Of a DNA stretch of 9,436 bases, positions 1-6,652 are shown one piece after another. The DNA comes from Flavobacteriaceae bacterium (GTDB lineage Bacteria > Bacteroidota > Bacteroidia > Flavobacteriales > Flavobacteriaceae), in NCBI GenBank assembly GCA_023700885.1, contig JAMPYA010000075.1:1-9436 (forward strand), read 5' to 3'. The notes below the pieces were generated by a model that saw only the letters and a program-made list of their open reading frames with translations, did not search any database and was not told the DNA's origin. The first letter of the stretch is position 1. Each line of letters starts with the position of its first letter. Position numbers and translations under genes: made by a program.

Positions 1-69
1 GAACTAAAATTCAGAAAATTATACAAGAAGCGATTGTTAGGTAGATTAAAGAATATAGATCAGAGATAA
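1..69 (+). other. possible 3' end of a gene entering from the left (ambiguous)
   Basis: Two plus-strand frames are open from the left edge. One runs to a TAA at 67-69 and would encode 22 basic residues ending in KNIDQR. The other runs to a TAG at 42-44 and would encode 13 residues, TKIQKIIQEAIVR, which look like an amphipathic C-terminal helix. I cannot tell which, if either, is the real end of a gene, and I recognise no family from so short a tail. The minus strand has stop codons in all frames here, so rsmE is not followed immediately by another minus-strand gene. If a plus-strand gene does end here, it converges on rsmE. Confidence 0.25.
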
Positions 70-134
70 AAGACCAGTGTAATAAGAATTAATTAAACTC
101 ATCGTTCAAAAATCTTTTGTCTTTTATCTTTTTT
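64..134. terminator. long-range inverted repeat with T-rich tail between 3' ends
   Basis: AGATAAAAGAC at 64-74 is matched perfectly by its reverse complement GTCTTTTATCT at 119-129. The 44-nt spacer between them is AT-rich. The right arm runs straight into a T run at 129-134, and it lies inside three tandem copies of a heptamer DTCTTTT (112-118, 119-125, 126-132). The position between the end of rsmE and a possible converging gene fits a terminator. The loop, however, is far longer than in a normal intrinsic terminator and the stem is AT-rich. A dispersed intergenic repeat with short terminal inverted repeats is an equally good reading. Confidence 0.3.
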
Positions 135-142
135 CTTACAAA

Positions 143-850
143 TTATTCATTAAAAAAAGCAACGCTTTGTGTTGCAACTAAAGCAGCTGTTTCAGTACGT
201 AATCGGCTTTCACCTAAAGTTACAGGTATAAATTTTTGCTGAATTGCCAATTTAATTTCTTCGGGAGAAAAATCGCCTTCAGGGCCAATTAAAATGGTAA
301 CCTTTTGATTTTTTAACAACTCATTTTTAAACGATTTTCGATCAGTTTCATTACAATGTGCTACAAATAATTGACCTTCATGCTTTGTTTTTAAAAATGA
401 TTTTAAGGTTTGTAATTCATTTAATTTAGGGATTTGAAACTTGAGTGATTGTTTCATGGCACTTTCTAAAACTTTTTCTAACCGATCATTTTTAAGCACT
501 TTTCTTTCAGATCGCGCACAAAGGATGGGTGTAATCTCATCAATTCCAATTTCTGTTGCTTTCTCTAGAAACCATTCTAATCTGTCTATGTTTTTGGTTG
601 GAGCAATAGCAAGGTGTAAATAATAATTCCAGGGTTTAGTTTTAGGTTCAACGAGGTCAATTTTTACAACACAATGACTTGCAAGTGCTGAAGAAATTAT
701 ACCAGAAAACAATATTCCTTTTCCGTTTGTGATGTGTAAAACATCACCTTCTTTTTTTCGTAAAACCCTAATAATATGCTTGCTTTCTGTTTTATCAAAA
801 CAAAATTCGTTAGTTTCAGTTGTTAAAGTTGGATTGTAAAATAGTTGCAT
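143..850 (-). CDS. rsmE: 16S rRNA (uracil(1498)-N(3))-methyltransferase RsmE
   Basis: RsmE methylates N3 of U1498 in 16S rRNA, in the assembled 30S subunit, using S-adenosylmethionine. The 235-residue product has the usual family length. An N-terminal PUA-like domain carries the HxxRVLR signature at 25-31. The SPOUT (trefoil-knot) catalytic domain follows, with EKATEIGIDEITP at 96-108, the SAM-binding knot motif IGPEGDFSPEE at 188-198 and LGESRLRTETAA at 212-223. All hallmark motifs are intact, so the enzyme should be active. The ATG at 850 is well placed: the protein opens with MQLFYNP, close to other Bacteroidota RsmE starts. It begins 14 bp after the acyltransferase stop codon with no strong Shine-Dalgarno, and is probably the last gene of the three-gene minus-strand unit. 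Confidence 0.95.
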   Translation of the reverse strand: MQLFYNPTLTTETNEFCFDKTESKHIIRVLRKKEGDVLHITNGKGILFSGIISSALASHCVVKIDLVEPKTKPWNYYLHLAIAPTKNIDRLEWFLEKATEIGIDEITPILCARSERKVLKNDRLEKVLESAMKQSLKFQIPKLNELQTLKSFLKTKHEGQLFVAHCNETDRKSFKNELLKNQKVTILIGPEGDFSPEEIKLAIQQKFIPVTLGESRLRTETAALVATQSVAFFNE

Positions 851-864
851 GTTCAGGTTTTATA

Positions 865-1983
865 TTAAATATCTTTTCGGTAAGTTCTTCTGCGCTTGTG
901 TATAATCGGATTAAAGTTTTTCCACAACAAATGAATGGCTGTATTTTCTTCCAATTCTGGAGTTCTTATAAATTTAGTGATACCTCTCTTTTGAAATACT
1001 TTAAAAAATTCTTCAAAAATTATGGCTACAAGTCCTTTGTTTATCCAATCGGGATGAATACCAATTAAGTAAAAAACAACCTCTTTAGATTTCTTGCGCG
1101 CTTTTAACAAATGATAAAATCCGAAGGGAAATAAATTTCCATTTGCTTTTTGAAGTGCCTCGGCATAGTTAGGCATGGTAATGGCAAATGCTAATAAATT
1201 TCCATCTTTATCAGCTACATATTTTATGTACTCAGGATCTATTAAACCAATATATTTTTTTTTGAAATAGGCTATTTGAACATCAGAAATTGGTACAAAA
1301 GATGATAATTTAGCATAAGAAGTATTGAATAATTTAAACATTTTATCTACATAAGGCATCAGTTCTTTAATGTTTTTAAAACTTAAAATGTGTAATTGAT
1401 ACCGATCTTTTAACAAAGTCGACATACGCTGATAATTCTCAGGATGTACGTCATTCATACTAAAATAACTTTCTATCCATTCTTTGGCTTTTACAAATCC
1501 TAATTGTTCTAAATGTTCTTTATAATAAGCGTGATTATACCAAGTAATAGCAGTACTTAATTGGTCAAAGCCTTCTGTAAGAACTCCCACTTTGTCTAAA
1601 TTTGAAAATCCAACAGGACCTTCCATAAATTCCAATTGGTGGGTTTTTCCTATTTCAGCAACTTTATTTAATAATGCTTTAGTAACTTCTATATCATCAA
1701 TAACATCAAACCATCCAAAGCGCATTTTTTTAATTTTCTGTTCATTAACCTCAGTCCAATTAATAATTGCAGCTACACGTCCAACAATTTTTCCATCTTT
1801 AAAAGCCAGTAGGAAATGAGCAATTGCGTGTTTAAATACCGGATTTTGATTTTTATCAAAACTCTCAAGTTCATCTTTAATTAACGGCGGAACCCAAAAT
1901 TGATTCTTTTTATAAAGTTCAAAAGGAAATTTAACAAAAGCTTTTAAATCCTTTTTAGTAGTAATTTCTTTGATGGTAATCAT
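865..1983 (-). CDS. GNAT-fold acyltransferase, YghO / bacterial ceramide synthase-like family
   Basis: This 372-residue soluble protein has no signal peptide or membrane helix. The N-terminal pattern is what I know from the YghO/BcerS-like GNAT family: aromatic-rich FPFELYKKNQFWVPPL at 19-34, an NPVFKHA block at 47-53, then DGKIVGRVAAIIN at 63-75. A second conserved stretch, EGPVGFSNLDK plus LTEGFDQLSTAITWYNHAYY, spans 121-154. The C-terminal half (about 240-350) looks like a second GNAT-type fold with an IGIHPDWINKGLVAIIFEEF segment. Homologues have often been labelled 'GTP cyclohydrolase' or plain 'N-acetyltransferase' without good support. A Caulobacter family member makes ceramide by N-acylation, and Flavobacteriaceae contain sphingolipids, so a lipid-related acyl transfer is plausible but not shown here. 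The start is preceded by AGAGG at short spacing, 6 bp after the upstream stop. Family call fairly firm; substrate unknown. Confidence 0.72.
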   Translation of the reverse strand: MITIKEITTKKDLKAFVKFPFELYKKNQFWVPPLIKDELESFDKNQNPVFKHAIAHFLLAFKDGKIVGRVAAIINWTEVNEQKIKKMRFGWFDVIDDIEVTKALLNKVAEIGKTHQLEFMEGPVGFSNLDKVGVLTEGFDQLSTAITWYNHAYYKEHLEQLGFVKAKEWIESYFSMNDVHPENYQRMSTLLKDRYQLHILSFKNIKELMPYVDKMFKLFNTSYAKLSSFVPISDVQIAYFKKKYIGLIDPEYIKYVADKDGNLLAFAITMPNYAEALQKANGNLFPFGFYHLLKARKKSKEVVFYLIGIHPDWINKGLVAIIFEEFFKVFQKRGITKFIRTPELEENTAIHLLWKNFNPIIHKRRRTYRKDI

Positions 1984-1989
1984 AGCCTC

Positions 1990-2943
1990 TTAAAATTCTT
2001 TCTTTTTGTATCGTTTTTTAAAAATACGTTTAAAAAATGGTTCGCGCTGTATTTCGATGGTTTCTTCTTCGGGGCTTTCTAAATCAGTATAAGAATCTTG
2101 ATGTCTATCTAAACGCCATGAGAAACCTGCTGAAAAAGTAGGATTTTTCAGATCAGCATTTAAAGCTGTTCTATAAGATATATCGAGTTGTAAATTTTGA
2201 TTTACTAAATAACCTAAGCCAACCCCTGCAAAAAACTCATCACTATAATCATTAAAATTCCCTTCGTTTTCTGCAAAAACAGACCAATCCGGATGTAGTA
2301 CATAAGTTGCTGTAACAATATATTGATAATTTACTTTTTCTTTATTGGTAATTTTATCGCCTATAATATTGGTTACGAGTATAAAACGAGGATTGAATTC
2401 ATTATGTAATAACACTCCGACTTTTGGTGTAATTCCTGATTCTTTATAATCTGGACCCACAAAATTGGTATTGACACCTGCATAAACTCCTACAGATGGA
2501 ATTAATCGTTTCCAGTCAAAAGCCATTCTTCTTTTCCAGCTCCTAACTTCAGTAGATTTGTCATCGTATGCTTGTTTGTAAATTAAATATTTAGCTCCGA
2601 TAGTTAAGTTGCTGATACCGTATGATTTATAATTTTGCGGAATCTGTATTACGTTTTTTTTAACATCATCATATCTATAAGAAATATCTCCCACAAATTC
2701 TAATTTTTCCATCAATTTACCATATCTAATAGAAATATTGGTCCCAAAAGAGGAAACATCAGAAAAATGAGTAAAAGTGCGATCTTCATAAAAAAAACCT
2801 GTTTCAAACTGTAGCACATCTGTACCAACACTAAACGGACTTTTAGACAAGCTTGGTCTGTTTGAATTGATAATATCAGTATATTGAGCCATTAAATTGG
2901 TGGAGCAAAAAAGAAAAAACAAAACAATCCTTAAATTTTTCAT
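1990..2943 (-). CDS. outer-membrane beta-barrel protein (transporter, MetA-pathway phenol degradation-like family)
   Basis: The 317-residue product starts with a clear Sec signal peptide: MKNLR, a hydrophobic core, then LMAQ with probable cleavage before Q20. The mature part begins with INSNRPSLSKSPFSVG and DVLQFETGFFYE (25-53). This is the opening-strand pattern of the PF13557-type 'transporter' barrels, in which a D/N-RP motif precedes VG..QLE.G. The rest, to about residue 278, is alternating amphipathic beta strands with aromatic girdle residues, ending in PTFSAGFSWRL. A charged C-terminal tail of about 39 residues follows the last strand, acidic (SPEEETIE) then strongly basic (FKKRYKKKEF), and would face the periplasm or be disordered. 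The family was first linked to aromatic-compound uptake, but most members have no tested substrate. It is the first gene of the minus-strand unit, 6 bp before the acyltransferase gene. Confidence 0.78.
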   Translation of the reverse strand: MKNLRIVLFFLFCSTNLMAQYTDIINSNRPSLSKSPFSVGTDVLQFETGFFYEDRTFTHFSDVSSFGTNISIRYGKLMEKLEFVGDISYRYDDVKKNVIQIPQNYKSYGISNLTIGAKYLIYKQAYDDKSTEVRSWKRRMAFDWKRLIPSVGVYAGVNTNFVGPDYKESGITPKVGVLLHNEFNPRFILVTNIIGDKITNKEKVNYQYIVTATYVLHPDWSVFAENEGNFNDYSDEFFAGVGLGYLVNQNLQLDISYRTALNADLKNPTFSAGFSWRLDRHQDSYTDLESPEEETIEIQREPFFKRIFKKRYKKKEF

Positions 2944-3054
2944 ATGTGAATATTTTATTTGTTTTTTTATATGTCATATGGAATACGCCAGTTTGATTAA
3001 AATATTTTCATCAAAGTTTACTTCACCAAATTTTATTTGTTTCTGTGTTCAGTG

Positions 3055-3067
3055 ATTGCGTCGCAAT
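3055..3067. repeat. perfect inverted repeat ATTGCG-T-CGCAAT
   Basis: The six-base arms ATTGCG (3055-3060) and CGCAAT (3062-3067) are exact reverse complements around a single T. The symmetry does not extend beyond the arms. It is one of the few GC-containing motifs in a strongly AT-rich spacer and lies upstream of all candidate promoter boxes for the plus-strand unit. A dimeric-regulator site is possible, but one copy only was seen and chance cannot be excluded. Confidence 0.35.
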
Positions 3068-3102
3068 TGTGTTTTTGCAAACATGGCTATTTCATAAATG
3101 TT

Positions 3103-3110
3103 TAGGTTTG
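3103..3110 (+). promoter_or_regulatory. candidate distal -7 box TAGGTTTG for DUF4834-yfhO
   Basis: TAGGTTTG matches the Bacteroidota/Flavobacterium -7 consensus TAnnTTTG exactly. A TTTG that could act as the -33 element lies at 3074-3077, but the 25-bp gap is somewhat longer than the usual 17-23 bp. Use of this box would give a 5' leader of roughly 85-90 nt before the DUF4834 ATG. Confidence 0.3.
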
Positions 3111-3115
3111 GTAGT

Positions 3116-3123
3116 CAAATATA
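3116..3123 (-). promoter_or_regulatory. candidate -7 box TATATTTG for the outer-membrane protein operon
   Basis: Read on the minus strand, 3123 to 3116 is TATATTTG, an exact TAnnTTTG match. No TTG is found at the normal -33 distance. The box sits about 170 bp upstream of the ATG at 2943, which implies a long leader. Closer sequences such as TAAACTTTG and TAAAATTTG have a three-base spacer and so only approximate the consensus. Confidence 0.25.
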
Positions 3124-3150
3124 AGATTTTATAAGATTAATCGTTTTAAG

Positions 3151-3160
3151 TTGCCGGCAA
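3151..3160. repeat. palindrome TTGCCGGCAA beside the plus-strand promoter box
   Basis: TTGCCGGCAA is a perfect 10-bp palindrome. With flanks it reads AAGTTGCCGGCAAATT (3148-3163), symmetric except for one position pair. It ends 5 bp before the TAATTTTG box, so it would lie between the -33 and -7 elements of that promoter, a usual place for a repressor operator. A CCGG core is conspicuous in such AT-rich DNA. The binding protein, if any, is unknown. Confidence 0.4.
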
Positions 3161-3165
3161 ATTCT

Positions 3166-3173
3166 TAATTTTG
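3166..3173 (+). promoter_or_regulatory. candidate proximal -7 box TAATTTTG for DUF4834-yfhO
   Basis: TAATTTTG matches TAnnTTTG exactly and ends 32 bp before the ATG at 3206, giving a short leader of about 25 nt. The -33 region contains only a T-rich stretch (3144-3147) and no clean TTG, so the promoter may be weak or activator-dependent. Of the two plus-strand candidates this one has the more ordinary distance to the gene. Confidence 0.4.
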
Positions 3174-3205
3174 GGGTTGATATTAAATTAAAATACACAT
3201 TATTT

Positions 3206-3463
3206 ATGATAGGTTTATTGAGATGGTTATTTATTGTTTTATTGATTTATTATATTCTTAAAATTTTAGGTCGTATATTTTTTCCAATGCTTTTCAAAAA
3301 GATGGTTCGCAAAGCCGAACAAAGAATGCGAGATCAACAACAAAAACATTATCAAAATTCAACTGAAACTAAGGTAGGAGAAACGGTTATTGATAAAAAA
3401 CCACAACATTCAAAAACAGATAAGAATGTTGGTGAATATATTGATTACGAAGAAGTTGATTAA
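3206..3463 (+). CDS. DUF4834 family small membrane protein
   Basis: This 85-residue protein has one N-terminal hydrophobic helix (about 4-27, LLRWLFIVLLIYYILKIL). A basic juxtamembrane segment with KKMVRKAEQRMRDQQQK (about 31-47) follows, then a polar linker and a conserved acidic end, GEYIDYEEVD. The single N-terminal helix with a GEYIDYEEV-type terminus is the pattern I associate with DUF4834, a Bacteroidota-restricted family of unknown function. The positive-inside rule predicts that the tail is cytoplasmic. The gene is followed 12 bp later by the YfhO gene in the same direction, so the two are probably one transcript and may be partners. The translation start is preceded by an A/T-rich stretch without a Shine-Dalgarno, which is normal for the group. 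Confidence 0.85.
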   Translation: MIGLLRWLFIVLLIYYILKILGRIFFPMLFKKMVRKAEQRMRDQQQKHYQNSTETKVGETVIDKKPQHSKTDKNVGEYIDYEEVD

Positions 3464-3475
3464 TTATAAAAAACT

Positions 3476-5893
3476 ATGAATTATAGAAAAAGTATTCCTT
3501 ATTTAATTGCTATTGCATCTTTTATAATAGTTTCATTGGTTTATTTTCATCCTGTATTAGAGGGGAAAAAAATATTCCAAAGTGATATTCAACAATTTAT
3601 TGGAATGTCTAAAGAAGTTGCTGATTATAGAAAAGCAAATGATGCTGAACCCTATTGGACTAATGCCGCTTTTGGAGGAATGCCAACCTATCAGTTAAGC
3701 ACTTATTATCCTCATGATTATGTTAAAAAACTGGATAGTTTACTTCGTTTTTTACCGCATCCGGCTGACTATCTTTTTCTTTATTTCTTCGGATTTTTTA
3801 TATTATTATCAGTTCTGAAAGTAGAATATAAACTAGCTATTTTAGGTAGTTTAGCCTTCGGATTTTCTACTTATTTAATTATAATTCTAGGGGTTGGACA
3901 CAATGCCAAAGCACATGCAATTGCTTATATGCCAGTAGTTTTAGGCGGAATTTTATTAACTTTTAAAAGGAAATATTTATTAGGATTCTTGCTTACCACT
4001 TTTGCCTTAGCGCTAGAAATTCAGGCCAGTCATATTCAAATGACTTATTATTTGATGTTTTTAGTAATTATTATTGGTTTGTTTTATCTGATTGAAGCAT
4101 ACAAAAACAAGGAACTTCAAGTATATTTTAAATCAATAAGTGTTCTAATTGTTGCTGCAGTTTTAGCTGTAGGACTCAATGCTACCTCTTTATTGGCAAC
4201 AAAAGAGTTCGCAGATTTTAGTACTCGAAGTAAAAGTGAATTGACAATTAATCCGGATGGAAAACCAAAAGAAGTAACTTCTGGTTTAAATTATGATTAT
4301 ATAACAGAATACAGTTACGGTATAATAGAAACTTTTAATTTATTTATTCCTCGTTTTACAGGTGGAGCCAATAATGAAAAGTTAGATAAAGATTCTCATT
4401 TAAATCATTTTTTAAGTGATAAAATTGATCCACTTCAAGCACGTGATTTTGTTAAAAATGCACCCACTTATTGGGGTTCACAGCCTATTGTTGCCGCTCC
4501 GGCTTATATAGGTGCTGTAATCATTTTCTTGTTTGTATTAAGTCTGTTTTTGGTAAAAGGACCACTTAAAAAAGGATTAGTAGGCGCCATTATTGTTGCT
4601 TTATTATTAAGTTGGGGTAAAAACTTTAGTTTTTTAACCGATTTCTTTATCCAAAATGTGCCATTATACAACAAATTTAGGGCAGTTTCTTCCATACAAG
4701 TAATTGTAGAATTAGCAATTCCTTTGTTGGCTATTTTAGGGTTGAATCAATTTTTAAAAACGGATGAATCAAAAGAAATTAAGCAAAAAGCACTGTTAAA
4801 ATCATTTTATATAACAGGAGGTATTGCACTCTTCTTTGCTCTTTTTGGAAGCTCATTATTTACTTTCAATGGTTTAAACGATGATTATTTTGACAGTATG
4901 TTAAATGGGATTTCAGATGCATTGATTTCTGATCGTAAGGCAATGTTATCTGCTGATAGTTTCAGAACTTTTGTGCTTGTTAGTTTATCAGCTGCTGCAT
5001 TATGGTTATTTATCAAAGAAAAAATTAAAAAAGATTGGGTTATTGTTATTTTCATTTTTTTAGTTTTGGTTGATATGATATCTATTGATAAAAACTATGT
5101 AAATAAAGATAGTTTTGTGTCTGCAAAACGTGTTGAAAAACCATTTCAACCAACTCCAATTGATGAGGAAATTTTGAAAGACAATTCATATTATAGAGTT
5201 GCCAATTTTTCAGTGAATCCTATGACAGATGGAAGCACATCTTACTTTCATAAATCTATTGGAGGTTACCATGCAGCTAAACCAGGTAGATATCAAGAGT
5301 TATATGATTTTCATATAGCTAAAAATAATGATGAAGTATTGAATATGTTAAACACAAAATACATTATTTTTCCTGATGATGCCGGTCAACTTCAAGTCCT
5401 TGTAAATCCTGAAATTAATGGTAACGCATGGTTTGTAGATTCATTAGTTGTGGTTCAAAATGCCAATCAGGAAATAATGGGTTTAACTAAAATAAATACA
5501 AAAACTAACGCTGTAATTCGTCAAGAAGATTTAAATAAAATTCAATTAAATAATACTGAAACAGATTCTTTAGCAACTATTCAATTAATTGAATATCAAC
5601 CTAATTATTTAAAATATTCATACAAAAGTTTAACAGAGCAGCAAGTTGTATTTTCTGAAATGTATTACAAAAATGGTTGGAATTCTTATGTTGACGGAAA
5701 ATTAATACCACATATTAGAGTAAATTATATTTTAAGAGGAATGAAAGTTGATGCTGGTAATCATACTATTGAATTTAAATTTGAGCCAACTGTTATTAAA
5801 AAAGGAAATATAATTACTTTAGTTTCTATCGGTTTATTCGGATTATTAACTTTTGCAGGAGTTTGGTTTCTAAAGAAAAAACAACAAAATTAA
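3476..5893 (+). CDS. YfhO family polytopic membrane protein (GT-C-like)
   Basis: The 805-residue inner-membrane protein has about 13-14 hydrophobic helices: one at 8-24, a cluster between about 97 and 240, more between 340 and 540, and a last one near 778-798. After the first helix comes an acidic loop motif, QSDIQQF (D37), placed like the catalytic acid loop of GT-C glycosyltransferases, then YWTNAAFGGMPTYQ (60-73). GVGHNAKAHAIAYMP (139-153) is also characteristic of the Bacteroidota YfhO family. A largely hydrophilic, probably periplasmic region covers about 540-775. In Gram-positives YfhO proteins are linked to glycosylation of lipoteichoic acid with a lipid-linked sugar donor; this organism should lack that polymer, so the acceptor is unknown. 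Length is near the roughly 860 residues of B. subtilis YfhO. The gene lies 12 bp after DUF4834, and its stop codon overlaps that of the convergent regulator gene. Confidence 0.88.
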   Translation: MNYRKSIPYLIAIASFIIVSLVYFHPVLEGKKIFQSDIQQFIGMSKEVADYRKANDAEPYWTNAAFGGMPTYQLSTYYPHDYVKKLDSLLRFLPHPADYLFLYFFGFFILLSVLKVEYKLAILGSLAFGFSTYLIIILGVGHNAKAHAIAYMPVVLGGILLTFKRKYLLGFLLTTFALALEIQASHIQMTYYLMFLVIIIGLFYLIEAYKNKELQVYFKSISVLIVAAVLAVGLNATSLLATKEFADFSTRSKSELTINPDGKPKEVTSGLNYDYITEYSYGIIETFNLFIPRFTGGANNEKLDKDSHLNHFLSDKIDPLQARDFVKNAPTYWGSQPIVAAPAYIGAVIIFLFVLSLFLVKGPLKKGLVGAIIVALLLSWGKNFSFLTDFFIQNVPLYNKFRAVSSIQVIVELAIPLLAILGLNQFLKTDESKEIKQKALLKSFYITGGIALFFALFGSSLFTFNGLNDDYFDSMLNGISDALISDRKAMLSADSFRTFVLVSLSAAALWLFIKEKIKKDWVIVIFIFLVLVDMISIDKNYVNKDSFVSAKRVEKPFQPTPIDEEILKDNSYYRVANFSVNPMTDGSTSYFHKSIGGYHAAKPGRYQELYDFHIAKNNDEVLNMLNTKYIIFPDDAGQLQVLVNPEINGNAWFVDSLVVVQNANQEIMGLTKINTKTNAVIRQEDLNKIQLNNTETDSLATIQLIEYQPNYLKYSYKSLTEQQVVFSEMYYKNGWNSYVDGKLIPHIRVNYILRGMKVDAGNHTIEFKFEPTVIKKGNIITLVSIGLFGLLTFAGVWFLKKKQQN
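5890..5893. other. shared TTAA: overlapping stop codons of convergent genes
   Basis: The palindromic tetramer TTAA supplies TAA to the YfhO gene on the plus strand (5891-5893) and TAA to the regulator gene on the minus strand (5892-5890). There is no spacer and therefore no room for a dedicated terminator between the genes. Transcripts from the two sides must end inside the opposing gene. Confidence 0.95.
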
Positions 5894-6648
5894 TCTAAAG
5901 AATAATTCATCAATTTTAACATTTTAATAAATCCGGATTTATTTCTGGTTGAAACGTTAATTGTTTCACCGTTTGTTAAAATTACTTTCCCATCAGATGA
6001 TGAATACTCTTTAACATGTTTTAAGTTTAAAAGTGTAGAACGATGAATTCTGCTAAAAGTAGATTGAGCTAATAAGTTCTCAAATTTAGCAAGATTATGA
6101 GAAGTTAAATAAGTTTTTTTATCAAGGGTGTGAAAAGTAGTGTAAGAGCCTTCTGCTTCGCAATAGGTGATATTGTCTAATTTCAAAATTTTAAAATCTC
6201 CTGCTCCAGTAGGTATGGCAATGGTGTTATTGTCATTTTCAACTTGATGCTTAAAAGCCAAGTAATTTTCTAAATTAAATCGACTTTTTCTGCTTAAATA
6301 TTTTTCGATAACTTCAATAAATTGACTTTCACGTATAGGTTTATTTAGATAATAGAAGGCAAAATAATCCATTGCTTTTTCTTTATAATCTATTAAACCT
6401 GTAGTAAAAATAATTTCGAAATTAGTTTTTTCGTTAAAATGATTTAAAATATCAAAACCGGTTCCGCCGTTAATTTGAATATCTAAAAATACTAATTCAG
6501 GATTGTTGAATTCTATTAATTCAATTCCAGATTTAACACTATCAGCTGTTCCAATAATATTAATCTTATCGGAATAATTATTGATAATAATATTATTGAG
6601 ATGATCAAAAGCATGTATTTCATCTTCAATTATAATAGCTTGAACCAT
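5890..6648 (-). CDS. LytTR-family response regulator
   Basis: This 252-residue cytoplasmic DNA-binding regulator has an N-terminal receiver domain (about 1-120). It shows the acidic cluster E8-D9-E10, phosphoacceptor D56 in LVFLDIQINGG, switch residues T82/T83 in IIFTTG and K103 in YLNKPI, so phosphorylation should work. The C-terminal LytTR domain (about 142-248) has YCEAEGSYTTFHT, the KTYLTSHNLAKFE strand-helix, FSRIHRSTLLNLKHV (198-212) and a final NVSTRNKSGF segment. These are the canonical AgrA/LytR-type beta-fold DNA-binding elements. The ATG at 6648 lies 4 bp after the kinase stop codon, indicating translational linkage with the kinase, its likely phosphodonor. Targets are unknown; I saw no obvious LytTR direct-repeat site in the intergenic region of this window. 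Confidence 0.93.
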   Translation of the reverse strand: MVQAIIIEDEIHAFDHLNNIIINNYSDKINIIGTADSVKSGIELIEFNNPELVFLDIQINGGTGFDILNHFNEKTNFEIIFTTGLIDYKEKAMDYFAFYYLNKPIRESQFIEVIEKYLSRKSRFNLENYLAFKHQVENDNNTIAIPTGAGDFKILKLDNITYCEAEGSYTTFHTLDKKTYLTSHNLAKFENLLAQSTFSRIHRSTLLNLKHVKEYSSSDGKVILTNGETINVSTRNKSGFIKMLKLMNYSLD

Positions 6649-6652
6649 ATCT

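Larger units (their letters stand above)
2944..3205. promoter_or_regulatory. divergent intergenic control region
   Basis: These 262 bp separate the start of the outer-membrane protein gene (minus) from the start of the DUF4834 gene (plus), so promoters for both units should lie here. No ORF of useful length is present on either strand; the ATGs I followed stop within a few codons. The region holds plus-strand boxes at 3103-3110 and 3166-3173, a minus-strand box at 3116-3123, and inverted repeats at 3055-3067 and 3151-3160, each listed separately. I see no riboswitch fold or LytTR-type direct repeat that I could defend. Confidence 0.7.

Noticed and set aside
79..142. Possible minus-strand small ORF beginning MSLINSYYTG downstream of rsmE
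   Set aside because: It stops after 18 codons and has no ribosome binding site or family resemblance.
441..623. 60-codon plus-strand ORF
   Set aside because: It lies wholly antisense to rsmE, whose motifs are intact. Its translation resembles no family and the frame is a by-product of AT-rich codons.
820..1068. 82-codon plus-strand ORF spanning the rsmE/acyltransferase junction
   Set aside because: It is antisense to two well-supported genes, and its Cys/Phe-rich translation looks non-coding.
1592..1819. 75-codon plus-strand ORF
   Set aside because: It is antisense to conserved blocks of the acyltransferase, with no recognisable domain or upstream signal.
2969..2979. Inverted repeat ATATG-T-CATAT upstream of the outer-membrane protein gene
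   Set aside because: Five-base AT arms are expected by chance in DNA this AT-rich. It does not align with a promoter box.
4504..4695. 63-codon minus-strand ORF
   Set aside because: It is antisense to hydrophobic helices of the YfhO protein and has no independent coding signature.
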